From contig JAAEMK010000039.1 of the NCBI GenBank assembly GCA_024225635.1, positions 1-42,129 on the forward strand: a stretch of 42,129 nt of DNA, given 5' to 3'. The notes beneath the pieces are model-generated. The model saw nothing but the letters and a program-made list of their open reading frames with translations. It ran no database searches and was not told the origin of the DNA. The number at the start of each line of letters is the position of its first letter. The stretch's first letter is position 1. Source of the DNA: Desulfobacteraceae bacterium. Its GTDB lineage: Bacteria > Desulfobacterota > Desulfobacteria > Desulfobacterales > Desulfobacteraceae. Shown here in pieces: positions 14,960 through 23,364 of this stretch. Both the position numbers and the translations under genes were made by a program.

Positions 14960-16492
14960 ATGGAAGCTTGCGTGAACATTGGGGACAGGGAGATAACCCT
15001 TGAGGAGCTTGAGTCCGTTGCAAGGAAGGATGTCCGGGTGGACCTGTCCGGGGCTGCTGAAACAAGAATCAAGCGGGCCCGGGACCTGGTGGAACAGTGG
15101 GTCCGGGAGGAGCGAACCATCTACGGGGTCACCACCGGGTTCGGGGCTCTTAGCGATGTGTCCATTTCAAGAAAGGATACGGAACGGCTCCAGACCAACA
15201 TTCTCATGAGCCACGCAGCCGGGGTGGGCGACCCGTTTGCCCCTGAAATCGTAAGGGCCATGATGATGTTGAAACTCATTGATTTCTCCCTGGGGCACTC
15301 GGGCATCCGGTTGAAAACCGCCCGCAATCTTTGTCATATGCTCAATTCCGGGGTGGCGCCCGTGGTGCCGGACAAGGGGTCCGTGGGTGCCAGCGGGGAT
15401 CTTGTGCCCCTGGCCCACATGGCCCTGGTCTTGATCGGAAAGGGGGAAGCCCTGGCCGGGGGCAAAAGGGTTTCCGGCCTTGACGGTCTCAAGGGGTGTT
15501 CCCTTGCTCCCATCCGCCTGGGGTCGGGGGAGGGGCTGGCTTTAGTCAACGGGACCCAGGCCATGACGGCGGTTGGCGGCCTTGCCCTGGTGGATGCCGT
15601 GAACATCATCAGGCACGCCGATGTCGCCGCCTGCATGAGCCTGGAGGTGCTGATGGGATCAAGGACCGAGTTTGATCCGAGGATTCACCGGGTGAGGCCC
15701 CATAGGGGGCAGGTGCGGGCTGCGGACAACATGCTCAGGATCACGGCCGACAGCGAGATCATCTCGTCCCACAGGGACTGCTCCCGGGTGCAGGACGCCT
15801 ACACCCTTCGCTGCTCCCCCCAGGTCCACGGGGCGGCAAGGGATTGTGTGGACAATGCCCGGCGGGTGCTGGAGGTGGAGATCAACTCGGCCACCGGGAA
15901 TCCCCTGATCTTCCCGGACCAGGGGGATTTTCTGGTCGGGGGTAATTTCCACGGGGAGCCCGTGGCCTTTGTAATGGATTTCATGTGCATTGCCGTGGCC
16001 GAGGTGGCGAATATTTCGGAACGGCGCATCGAACGGCTGGTCAATCCCAAGCTGAGCGGGCTTCCCGCCTTTCTGGTCCGTGATAACGGGCTGAATTCAG
16101 GGTTCATGATCGCCCAGTACACGGCCGCTTCCCTGGTTTCCGAAAACAAGGTGCTCTCCCACCCGGCATCGGTGGATTCCATCCCCACATCGGCAAACAA
16201 GGAGGATCATGTTTCCATGGGAACCATTGCCGCGCGAAAGGCCCGGCAGATTGTGGAAAATACGGAGAACGTCATCGCAATCGAATTGTTGTCGGCAGCC
16301 CAGGGACTGGATCTTTTCACCAACGTCAAGCCGGGCAAGGGCACCAGGGCGGCCTATGACCTGATACGGCGGCATGTGGAGCATTTAAAAGAGGACAGGG
16401 TGCTTGCAACGGACATCGGGGTGGTCAGAAAGCTCATCCGGGATGGAAGTATCCTGGCTGCGGTGGAATCGGCAACAGGGGGTCTTGCCTGA
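14960..16492 (+). CDS. hutH: Histidine ammonia-lyase
   Basis: 510 residues, the usual length. It converts L-histidine to urocanate and ammonia. The autocatalytic MIO triad Ala-Ser-Gly is at residues 144-146 (GSVGASGDLVPLAHM). The active-site Tyr region (YGVTTGFG), the histidine-selective SHAAG segment and the C-terminal QYTAASLVSENK and SANKEDHVSMG motifs are all present. GAGGTG precedes the ATG by 7 nt. No hutU, hutI or other degradation gene is next to it. The enzyme may serve a partial pathway or histidine disposal, and other ammonia-lyase substrates are possible but less likely. It converges on UPF0280 with a short GGCGG/CCGCC dyad at 16505-16519 between them. Confidence 0.95.
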   Translation: MEACVNIGDREITLEELESVARKDVRVDLSGAAETRIKRARDLVEQWVREERTIYGVTTGFGALSDVSISRKDTERLQTNILMSHAAGVGDPFAPEIVRAMMMLKLIDFSLGHSGIRLKTARNLCHMLNSGVAPVVPDKGSVGASGDLVPLAHMALVLIGKGEALAGGKRVSGLDGLKGCSLAPIRLGSGEGLALVNGTQAMTAVGGLALVDAVNIIRHADVAACMSLEVLMGSRTEFDPRIHRVRPHRGQVRAADNMLRITADSEIISSHRDCSRVQDAYTLRCSPQVHGAARDCVDNARRVLEVEINSATGNPLIFPDQGDFLVGGNFHGEPVAFVMDFMCIAVAEVANISERRIERLVNPKLSGLPAFLVRDNGLNSGFMIAQYTAASLVSENKVLSHPASVDSIPTSANKEDHVSMGTIAARKARQIVENTENVIAIELLSAAQGLDLFTNVKPGKGTRAAYDLIRRHVEHLKEDRVLATDIGVVRKLIRDGSILAAVESATGGLA

Positions 16493-16523
16493 TGGGGGAA
16501 GCTGGGGCGGGATTTCCGCCTGA

Positions 16524-17249
16524 TCAGGAGAGGCGTACCAGTTCCAGGTCGCCCCAGGCGCCGAGGCTTTTTCCTTTGATGATGATGATTCCCAGGATTC
16601 CCGGGATGGCGGCGCCCTGTTCAACGGCGGCTTCGATGTCAGCTTCCGTGTTGACCAGGTTGCCAAGGGCGGTTGCCGTGGCGTCGGCAAGGGCGCAGGA
16701 GCGGGACACAACGGTTGCCGCGTCCGCCCTGCCAAAGCTCTTTGAATGGCCCAGGGTGCCGGAGGAGGTGCACAGGGCGACCGGGCTGCCCTGGTTTTGG
16801 AGGCGGACCCCGGTTTTCATGCTCAGCACGGAATCCCCGGCATAGATGCCGAACACCGCGTCCGAGTCAAGCTTCATGAAGATGTCTCCCCCGTTTTCCA
16901 CGATCACCTCGTTTGAATCCTCCAGGAGTTTCCTGCCGGTGAATTCGGCCACTGCACCGGCCACTGCCGCCATGGGGCCTACATTGGCAAGCTTTCCCGC
17001 CTCGATCATGGACATGGCAATGTCGGGGACGGGGAATTTTGCGTTTACAGGGGCAAGGGAGGTCAAAAAAGCCGGGTCGGTCCGGCCGTAGGATTCGATC
17101 ATATCCCGGGCCCTGAGTGCGGCCCTGACGGCTGTATCCGTCAGATTTGACCGGGCCTGGATGTGCAGGTCGGTCTCTTTGACCGTGGCGGTGAAGGCCA
17201 CAAGGCCTTTTCGTTTTGACAAGCTTCGGTAGGTACGGTTTTGGAACAT
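16524..17249 (-). CDS. UPF0280 family protein (ApbE-like fold)
   Basis: 241 residues matching UPF0280: MFQNRTYRSL start, DLHIQAR, VGPMAAVAGAVAEF, EVIVENGGDIFM, GIYAGDSVLSMKTGVRL, GTLGHSKSFGRADAATVVS, ADATATALGN. The family is related to ApbE flavin transferases and is common in methanogens and sulfate reducers, with no settled function. It follows the dGTPase gene by 4 nt, so both are on one transcript. No signal peptide is seen. Confidence 0.9.
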   Translation of the reverse strand: MFQNRTYRSLSKRKGLVAFTATVKETDLHIQARSNLTDTAVRAALRARDMIESYGRTDPAFLTSLAPVNAKFPVPDIAMSMIEAGKLANVGPMAAVAGAVAEFTGRKLLEDSNEVIVENGGDIFMKLDSDAVFGIYAGDSVLSMKTGVRLQNQGSPVALCTSSGTLGHSKSFGRADAATVVSRSCALADATATALGNLVNTEADIEAAVEQGAAIPGILGIIIIKGKSLGAWGDLELVRLS

Positions 17250-17253
17250 GGGG

Positions 17254-18420
17254 TTATCTTTCGATGTAGCGGGGCCGCATGGCCTCGGGCGCCTGGCGGA
17301 TGAAAAAGGAGTCCGTCATGCCGGAGATGAAATCCCTTACAATTTCCACATGGGAGTGGTTCTCCCTGTATGCGTCACAGAGACCGTCGAGGAAGCGCCT
17401 GAGCATGGGTTGGGAGAGTTTTCCGGTCTCAAGGTCGTTGAGATAGAGGTCAAACAGGTAGAGGTAGATATCCTTGACCGGTTTCAGGTGCTCCTTGATG
17501 CCGGGTTCGGAGTAGATCCGCTCGTAGTTGAACGCCTTCAGCTGCCTGAGGGCCTCGGAGACCTCTCCGGTAAAGGACAGGTAGGGCTTTCTCAGGCTGT
17601 TGGAGATCAGGTCCGTCACCAGTTTGAAAACGATGGTGCCGTTGGTGATGCCCAGGAGATCCCGGCTCAATTCGGGCAGCTCCTCCCGCTTGATCAGTTC
17701 CAGGCGTACGGCATCCTCCATGTCCCTGCCCACATAGGCAATGGTGTCCGCCATCCTGACCACGCATCCTTCAAGGGTCATGGGCACGGGATTCGGGTGC
17801 TCAAGGGTTTTCATTTGCCTGATCAGTGCGTCAAATTCGGAAAAGCCCCTGTTTCTTTCGGGTTTGAGTTGCCTGGAATGAACTTCGCCGTTGTGGCAGA
17901 GGGCGGCGTCCAATGTCTGGAGGGTCAGGTTCCACCCCTTGCCCTTCCGCTCGAGGCGTTCCAGGAACTGGATGCTCTGCACGTTGTGGTGGAAGTACCC
18001 GGCCCCGTTGTTCCTGCACAGTTTTGACAGGAGCCGCTCGCCGTCATGGCCGAAGGGCGGGTGGCCAAGGTCGTGGCCAAGGCTTGCCGCTTCAATGAGG
18101 TCCTCGTTGAGGCCCAGGAACCGGCCGATGGTTCTTGCTATCCTTGAAACAAGCTGGACGTGGAGAACCCGGTGGGTCAGGTGGTCGTTTTTTATGAGGG
18201 AAAAGACCTGGGTCTTGTCTATGTAGCGGGTATAGGCAAGGGAGTTGAGGATGCGGTCCGCGTCCAGGCTGAAGGCCTGGCGGTAGCCGTCATCGGGGCG
18301 ATTGGCCCGTGACCGCCGTTTCCCATCCTCGCTGAACGAGGCCAGGGGGGAGAAAAATTCCCTCTCTCTCTGGTTGAGGATATCCTTCATCCACCCCGGT
18401 TTTGTATCTATGGCGCTCAA
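17254..18420 (-). CDS. dgt: Deoxyguanosinetriphosphate triphosphohydrolase-like protein
   Basis: 388 residues, HD-superfamily. It hydrolyses dGTP (or other dNTPs) to the nucleoside and triphosphate, adjusting dNTP pools. The HD dyad is in SLGHDLGHPPFGHDGE (His116-Asp117), with the upstream His in DHLTHRVLH and the later Asp in VRMADTIAYVGRDMEDA. The start codon is TTG (18420-18418), supported by AAGAGG 5-6 nt upstream; the residues after it (SAIDTKPGW) reach the typical family N-terminus. It starts 12 nt after the Mrp-ATPase gene. Confidence 0.92.
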   Translation of the reverse strand: MSAIDTKPGWMKDILNQREREFFSPLASFSEDGKRRSRANRPDDGYRQAFSLDADRILNSLAYTRYIDKTQVFSLIKNDHLTHRVLHVQLVSRIARTIGRFLGLNEDLIEAASLGHDLGHPPFGHDGERLLSKLCRNNGAGYFHHNVQSIQFLERLERKGKGWNLTLQTLDAALCHNGEVHSRQLKPERNRGFSEFDALIRQMKTLEHPNPVPMTLEGCVVRMADTIAYVGRDMEDAVRLELIKREELPELSRDLLGITNGTIVFKLVTDLISNSLRKPYLSFTGEVSEALRQLKAFNYERIYSEPGIKEHLKPVKDIYLYLFDLYLNDLETGKLSQPMLRRFLDGLCDAYRENHSHVEIVRDFISGMTDSFFIRQAPEAMRPRYIER

Positions 18421-18432
18421 TAAGCCTCTTTC

Positions 18433-19296
18433 TTACAACTGTTTGGTGATGTTTGCCACAACGGTTTCAAAGGCTTTTGAAAATTCGCTCTCCTCGTTCT
18501 CGATGACAACAGGGGTTCCGGCATCACCGGACTTGACCACTTCGGTGTCAAAGGGAATGGAGCCAAGGAACTTGAGTCCTTCTTTATCCGCTGTTTTCTG
18601 TCCGCCGCCGCTCTTGAAAAGCTCGATGGTCTCGTTGCAGTGGGGGCATTTGTAGGGTCCCATGTTCTCCAGGAGGCCCAGGGTCTCCATCTTCACGGTC
18701 CTGCAGAAGGAGATGGATTTTCTGACGTCGGCAAGGGCGACTTCCTGGGGGGTGGTCACAACGACGGCCTTTGCGTCCTTGATGGTCTGGACCACGGTCA
18801 GGGGCTCGTCACCGGTTCCCGGAGGGGCGTCGATGATCAGGAAGTCCAGGTCTCCCCACTCGACGGAGCCGACAAACTGCTTGATCATTCCAGTTTTTGC
18901 AGGGCCTCGCCAGATGATCGCCTGGTCCTTGTCCTGCATCAGGGCCTGGATGGAGACGATCTTGAGGTTCTCCCCGATCTGCTTGGGCAGCAGGAGCTTG
19001 TTCTCGGAGATGTCCAGAAGCTCGGTCATTCCAAACATCTGGGCGATGGAGGGGCCGTGGAGATCCACGTCCATCAGGCCTGTCTTAAAACCTTTTTTTG
19101 CAAGGCTTGCGGCCAGGTTTGCGGATACGCTGCTCTTTCCAACGCCGCCTTTGCCGCTCAGCACGAAAATCTTGTTCTTTATCCTTGAAAGAGAGGTGGT
19201 GATCATCTCTTCCTGGAGCTGCTCCTGGGATTTCTCCTTGTTCTGTGAGGGGCAGCCGCCTCCCTTCTTGGCTTGGTCCATGTTGTCATAAAGCAT
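18433..19296 (-). CDS. Mrp/NBP35-family iron-sulfur cluster carrier ATPase
   Basis: 287 residues. Deviant Walker A GKGGVGKS (residues 48-55), DVDLHGPS, IDAPPGTGDEPLT and TTPQEVALADVRKSI identify an Mrp/ApbC/NBP35 ATPase that assembles and passes Fe-S clusters in the cytoplasm. There is one Cys near the N-terminus (GGGCP) and a CPHC pair near the C-terminus (GPYKCPHCNETI), the bridging cluster ligands of the dimer. AAGGAG lies 12 nt before the ATG at 19296, somewhat far, and an internal Met (residue 6) lacks a site. It is the first gene of a cluster with dgt and UPF0280. Confidence 0.92.
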   Translation of the reverse strand: MLYDNMDQAKKGGGCPSQNKEKSQEQLQEEMITTSLSRIKNKIFVLSGKGGVGKSSVSANLAASLAKKGFKTGLMDVDLHGPSIAQMFGMTELLDISENKLLLPKQIGENLKIVSIQALMQDKDQAIIWRGPAKTGMIKQFVGSVEWGDLDFLIIDAPPGTGDEPLTVVQTIKDAKAVVVTTPQEVALADVRKSISFCRTVKMETLGLLENMGPYKCPHCNETIELFKSGGGQKTADKEGLKFLGSIPFDTEVVKSGDAGTPVVIENEESEFSKAFETVVANITKQL

Positions 19297-19354
19297 AATA
19301 TGTTATGTCTCCTTTAGTTTGGGATTATGAACAATCACCTCTTGATAATTATCA

Positions 19355-20128
19355 CTATTCGATTTCTGTCAAGGAGAACACCGAGTCTTTTATAGGGACG
19401 TCCGGATAAAAACTAGTAATTTCAAGGGTCAGGGTTCTGCCCGAAGGATCATTGATAACGGTTTTCATGGGGATTGTATGAATTCCGTATTTTTTTAGAT
19501 TTTTGCGTTCTGTGGAATAAACCGGGTCTCTGTTGCTCTTGAGGCGCTGGAAGCCAAGGATTTGATCCTGCCGGTCAACCAGGACCGTTCCCACGGTTCC
19601 CCGCCACTTTCGTGTCAGGGTCAGGGTGGCCGGGGATGACGGCCCGTTGTTTGACAGTATGGCCCGGTCAAAGGGCTCCATGGGGATCCGTCCCGCTAAA
19701 AGGGAGATGATCTCCTGAATCCGGACCGGCATGGAGATCACCTGTTTCAATGAGGGGTTGGCGGCCTTGATCCGGTGGGGCGAGTGTTCCCCCGTGTGGG
19801 AAACAAAGAGCACCTGGTTGCCGTCGGCAAGGATGGTTTCCAGGGGAAGGCCGCTTTTGAGGATCGTCAGGCGGATCTTGTCGGGCATCATGGCGGCCCA
19901 GGCTATCCTGAACCGCTGGTTCAGGTTCTCCTCCGCCAGGGTCACCCGGGCAGTGCCTTTAAAGGTTTGAAGCCCATGGTTGATGGATGTTACCCGGGCC
20001 GCGAGAAGCGTTGCTTTGGGATCTTGGATTCGGGTGTCCCCGGGCGTGAGGCCTGCGCAGCCGGACAGGAAAAACAGGGCCGCGCCAAGGAGTAACAGGT
20101 TGGGGCGGCGTATTTTAATTGAGTTCAT
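19355..20128 (-). CDS. Outer-membrane lipoprotein, DUF4292/LolB-like
   Basis: 257 residues with a lipoprotein signal (LLLLGAALFFLSGC, Cys24). After it, beta-rich sequence (HGLQTFKGTARVTLAEENLNQRFRIAWAAMMPDKIRLTILKSGLP) matches the DUF4292/LolB-type fold that binds lipid acyl chains. It may receive lipoproteins or handle lipids at the outer membrane. The 5' end overlaps the TPR lipoprotein gene by 14 nt, indicating translational coupling. No obvious defect. Confidence 0.75.
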   Translation of the reverse strand: MNSIKIRRPNLLLLGAALFFLSGCAGLTPGDTRIQDPKATLLAARVTSINHGLQTFKGTARVTLAEENLNQRFRIAWAAMMPDKIRLTILKSGLPLETILADGNQVLFVSHTGEHSPHRIKAANPSLKQVISMPVRIQEIISLLAGRIPMEPFDRAILSNNGPSSPATLTLTRKWRGTVGTVLVDRQDQILGFQRLKSNRDPVYSTERKNLKKYGIHTIPMKTVINDPSGRTLTLEITSFYPDVPIKDSVFSLTEIE

Positions 20129-21860
20129 TCAACTGCTGTTCCAGGTGTTTTATTTTGGTGTCCAGGCCGGGATTGCTTCCCGTGGTTTTTGATCTGGCTT
20201 TCTTGTAGGCTTCCAGGGCCTTTTCCAGGCGGTTGTCCTCCCTGTAGGCATCCCCTAGGTGTTCGGTGATCACCGGGTCGAACTGGGTCAGGTCCGCCGC
20301 TTTTTCAAGGATCGCCACCGCCTCTGAAATGAGTCCCTTCTTGTAATAGATCCATCCGAGGCTGTCGGTGATGAAACCGTCCTCCGGCTTGATGGCAAGG
20401 GCCCTGGAGACCAGCTCCTCGGCCGTGGCGAGGTTTTCGCCCATTTCCGCATAGGTGTAGCCAAGGTAGTTCAGGGCATTGGCATTGGAGGGCTCGAGTT
20501 CGATCACTTTTTTCATGGACTCGATGCACGCCTCTTTTTGTCCGGATTTGTCCTGGACGATGCCGAGGCGGAAGATCAGGGCCGTGTTGGAGTCGGACAG
20601 GGCAATCCCTTTGTTCAGCAGGGTGATGGCCTTTTCATAGTGAAGCCCCTCCTCGTAGAACGAGGCAAGGTACATGATGATATCGATATCCTCGGGAAGC
20701 TCCCGGTGCTTGGCTTCAAGGAATTCGATGGCTTTGTCTTTCTGGTCGTTCTCACTGTAGGAAAAGGCGATATGAACGATGGTCTTTTTGTAGTGCTCGG
20801 AGTCGGGCGCTACCTTTAAGAAGTGCTTGATCGCATTTTTTGTCTGCTTCAGGCTGTCAAACGAGATTCCCGCAAGGTAGTTGAGGGTCGAGTCCCCGGG
20901 GGCTCCCTTGAGCATCCCCGTGAAAACCACCGAGGCGTCCTTGTACCGTTTTGATCCGATGAACTCCCGCGCGGTTATGATGGTGATGCCCCGGTTTTCC
21001 AGGCTTTTCTTTCCCATTTCGGCCAGGAGGGCGTCAGCTTCATCCTTTTTGCCATGGTTGTGGTAGAAGAGGGGGAGCTCCAGTGCCGCCCGGATGTTGT
21101 TGCTGTCAATCTCGAGGATCTCCTTGTAGAGCCTGACAATCTTGGGGGCGGTCCGGGGGGTGGCCTGATTCTGGTAGATGGTGATCAGCTCGAACCGGGG
21201 TTCCACCAGGGGCGGGTTGATCTCCAGGGTTTTCAGGAACTCTTTTTCCGCATATTCGGGATTGTTCTTGATCGCATGAATCCTGCCCAGGAAAAAGTGT
21301 GAGGCGTAGGATTCCGGAAAGCGTTCGGTCATTTTCGTATAGATGCGGAACGCTTCGTCCGTGTTGCCCGAGTCCATGTGCATGCGTCCCAGGATCAGGT
21401 AGATGTTCTCCTGGTCGGGGTTGAGCTGAAGGATCTTCTGATAGATATCCCTTGCTTCGCTGTCCTGGTGGAGTACCTGCCTCATCTTTCCGAGGATCAT
21501 CAGGGCATCCGTGTTTTCAGGCTCAAGCTCCACCAGGCTCTGGGCAACCTCGAGGGCCTTGGATGTTTCTTTTGTGTGAAGATAGAGGGCGATCAGCTCT
21601 TTTTTCAAAAACGAGCTGTCCGGGTCCTTTGTCACGGCCTTGAGCAGCGAAGCCAGGGCCTTGTCATATTCCCCTTGTCTCTTGTGGAGCTCGGACCGGG
21701 TATAGTGGTAGTAGGGGGATTCCTGGAGGTCCTCTTCGGCTGAAGCCCCAGGGTTTGCCTGGGGTTGCTCGTTGGTTCGGGCTGGTCCTGAAACCGCTGC
21801 GCAGCCGGTAGCCGCAAGGGCCATTACCAGCAGATAGAAAAAGCATCGTATTTGTTTCAT
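20115..21860 (-). CDS. TPR-repeat lipoprotein
   Basis: 581 residues with a lipoprotein signal (FFYLLVMALAATGC, Cys20), an acidic linker and then about 14 tetratricopeptide repeats over residues 50-570. Representative repeat cores are AYIYxxxG-like motifs: ASLLKAVTKDPDSS, IYQKILQLNPDQENIYLILGR and NALNYLGYTYAEMGENLATAEELVSRALAIKPEDG. TPR lipoproteins scaffold envelope complexes; the partner is probably the co-translated DUF4292 lipoprotein, which is an inference from overlap. The order TPR then DUF4292/LolB is common in Desulfobacterota. Confidence 0.85.
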   Translation of the reverse strand: MKQIRCFFYLLVMALAATGCAAVSGPARTNEQPQANPGASAEEDLQESPYYHYTRSELHKRQGEYDKALASLLKAVTKDPDSSFLKKELIALYLHTKETSKALEVAQSLVELEPENTDALMILGKMRQVLHQDSEARDIYQKILQLNPDQENIYLILGRMHMDSGNTDEAFRIYTKMTERFPESYASHFFLGRIHAIKNNPEYAEKEFLKTLEINPPLVEPRFELITIYQNQATPRTAPKIVRLYKEILEIDSNNIRAALELPLFYHNHGKKDEADALLAEMGKKSLENRGITIITAREFIGSKRYKDASVVFTGMLKGAPGDSTLNYLAGISFDSLKQTKNAIKHFLKVAPDSEHYKKTIVHIAFSYSENDQKDKAIEFLEAKHRELPEDIDIIMYLASFYEEGLHYEKAITLLNKGIALSDSNTALIFRLGIVQDKSGQKEACIESMKKVIELEPSNANALNYLGYTYAEMGENLATAEELVSRALAIKPEDGFITDSLGWIYYKKGLISEAVAILEKAADLTQFDPVITEHLGDAYREDNRLEKALEAYKKARSKTTGSNPGLDTKIKHLEQQLNELN

Positions 21861-21906
21861 GTCGGGGTGATATTCTCCGTTTGTCCCTGGTCATACAGTC
21901 CGTGGT

Positions 21907-22878
21907 TTAGGTTTGGCTGTGGTCGTAGGCATCAAAGTCGGGCATTTCGTTTTTAAAGTACTCTTTCATCTTCTTGATGATATTGTTTTCGATCTGTCTT
22001 ACCCGTTCCCGGGAAATGCTGTACTCCTCTCCGATCTCCTGGAGGGTGAAGGGCTCGTCCGAAAATATCCTTTTGGTAAAGATGTCCAGCTCCCGCTGGT
22101 TCAGGGTGTCGGTGAACTCTTTCACCCTGAGATGGAGAATATCCTCGATCTCCTTTCTTGCAACCCTCTCTTCGGTAGAGTCGCTCTCCACGTTGATGAA
22201 TTCGATCCGTTCGGTGTCTGAATCGTTCCTGAGGGGTTCGTCAAGGGAGAGATCCCAGCCGTCCAGCCGCTGGTCCATTTCAACGATCTCCTGCTCCGAC
22301 ACTCCCATTCGTTCGGAAAGAAGCCTGGGTCCCGGATCAAATCCCTCCTCGATCAGTTTCTGCTTCTCTTTTTTCAGCCGGAAAAAAAGCTTGCGCTGTC
22401 CCTGGGTTGTTCCGATCTTCACAAGGCGCCAGTTATCCATGATGAATTTCAGGATATAGGCCTTTATCCAGAATGATGCATAATATGAGAATTTGACCTT
22501 CTTATAAGGGTCGAATTTTTTCACGGCCTTGACAAGGCCGATATTGCCCTCCTGGATGAGATCCAGCAGGTTCTGCATCCAGATCCTCTGGAAGTCCAGG
22601 GCTATCTTCACCACCAGCCTTAGGTTGGAGGTGACCATGATGTAGGCGGCGTCACTGTCATTATCTTCCTGTATCTTTGTCCCGAGATCCACCTCTTCAT
22701 CCCTGGTGAGCAGTCTGTACCTGTTGATCTCGGCAAGATAACTCTGGAGGGGGTCAGCCTTGACAAGGGCCTTGCTGGAGGAGTTCTTCTTGTCCTTTGG
22801 CACAAGATACCCTTTTTGCGTGGAAGGGGTGTCTTTCTTTTTGTTCATTTTTGTCGGTGTCTGTTTCTCTTTATTCAT
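21907..22878 (-). CDS. rpoH: RNA polymerase sigma factor RpoH (sigma-32 type)
   Basis: 323 residues. Region 1.2 and region 2 are clear (LQSYLAEINRYRLLTRDEE, DLIQEGNIGLVKAVKKFDP, FSYYASFWIKAYILKFIMDNW). The segment GQRKLFFRLKKEKQKL is the RpoH box that sets heat-shock sigma factors apart from RpoD and RpoS. Regions 3 and 4 follow, with region 4.2 EIGEEYSISRERVRQIENNII. It directs RNA polymerase to heat-shock promoters. AAGGA precedes the ATG. The N-terminus is Lys/Thr-rich and longer than in E. coli. It is next to tRNA-Arg on the opposite strand. Confidence 0.85.
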   Translation of the reverse strand: MNKEKQTPTKMNKKKDTPSTQKGYLVPKDKKNSSSKALVKADPLQSYLAEINRYRLLTRDEEVDLGTKIQEDNDSDAAYIMVTSNLRLVVKIALDFQRIWMQNLLDLIQEGNIGLVKAVKKFDPYKKVKFSYYASFWIKAYILKFIMDNWRLVKIGTTQGQRKLFFRLKKEKQKLIEEGFDPGPRLLSERMGVSEQEIVEMDQRLDGWDLSLDEPLRNDSDTERIEFINVESDSTEERVARKEIEDILHLRVKEFTDTLNQRELDIFTKRIFSDEPFTLQEIGEEYSISRERVRQIENNIIKKMKEYFKNEMPDFDAYDHSQT

Positions 22879-22973
22879 AGCTGTTCCTTGCTGTTAATAT
22901 GCATCCATACCATATTATACTAAAACCCGGTAAATATCGATCAAAAAAAAATGAACGTCTTTCTATTTTTTTC

Positions 22974-23002
22974 TGGACACGACAGGATTCCTTTGATATA
23001 AG
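22974..23002 (+). promoter_or_regulatory. Promoter of the first tRNA-Arg gene
   Basis: TGGACA (22974-22979), 17 bp, TATAAG (22997-23002), 12 nt before the tRNA 5' end. The second tRNA copy has the same spacing and the same -10. Confidence 0.7.
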
Positions 23003-23014
23003 ATCTTCTTGTTT

Positions 23015-23091
<77 letters not shown>

Positions 23092-23102
23092 TTCAAGGCT
23101 TC

Positions 23103-23139
23103 AAAGGGCTTTCAATTTCGGTTGAAAGCCCTTTTTTTG
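23103..23139 (+). terminator. Intrinsic terminator after tRNA-Arg copy 1
   Basis: A perfect 13-bp stem (AAAGGGCTTTCAA with TTGAAAGCCCTTT), a 6-nt loop and a T-run to 23138, starting 12 nt after the tRNA CCA end. Confidence 0.9.
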
Positions 23140-23206
23140 TTTCATTTCCGAAATCCTTATTTGCCGTGCCTTCCGTTTGCGGCCTCCCAGTCAATTAATC
23201 TGGGCG

Positions 23207-23248
23207 TACCTTAACAAACTGACCCGGAAAAGCGAGGACGGAATTTAT
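23207..23248 (+). repeat. 42-bp repeat downstream of tRNA-Arg copy 1
   Basis: 34 of 42 bases match 33043-33084, ungapped. The centre GAAAAGCGAGGACGGAAT is identical. In one plus frame both encode YL(N/S)(K/R)L(T/A)xKSEDGIY, so the changes are mostly conservative. Both copies stand 190-270 nt after an identical tRNA gene. Confidence 0.6.
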
Positions 23249-23323
23249 AAACACGCGACTACCCTCTCTTTTTTTGGGGATTTTGATGGGAACAATGGTG
23301 TGGATGGATATGATACGGCAACT

Positions 23324-23364
23324 CCGGCAGCCAATATGAAGCCTATAATTTACAATCTACAGCC
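23324..23364. repeat. 41-bp repeat at the 3' end of the chemoreceptor gene
   Basis: 35 of 41 bases match 31044-31084, and all six differences are transitions. The minus strand supplies the last codons and the TAG stop (23343-23345) of the MCP gene. The rest of 23092-23342 holds the tRNA terminator and the 42-bp repeat. Confidence 0.65.

Noticed and set aside
17248-18027. 259-codon plus-strand frame opposite the dGTPase gene
   Set aside because: Shadow of the third-position bias of the real gene.
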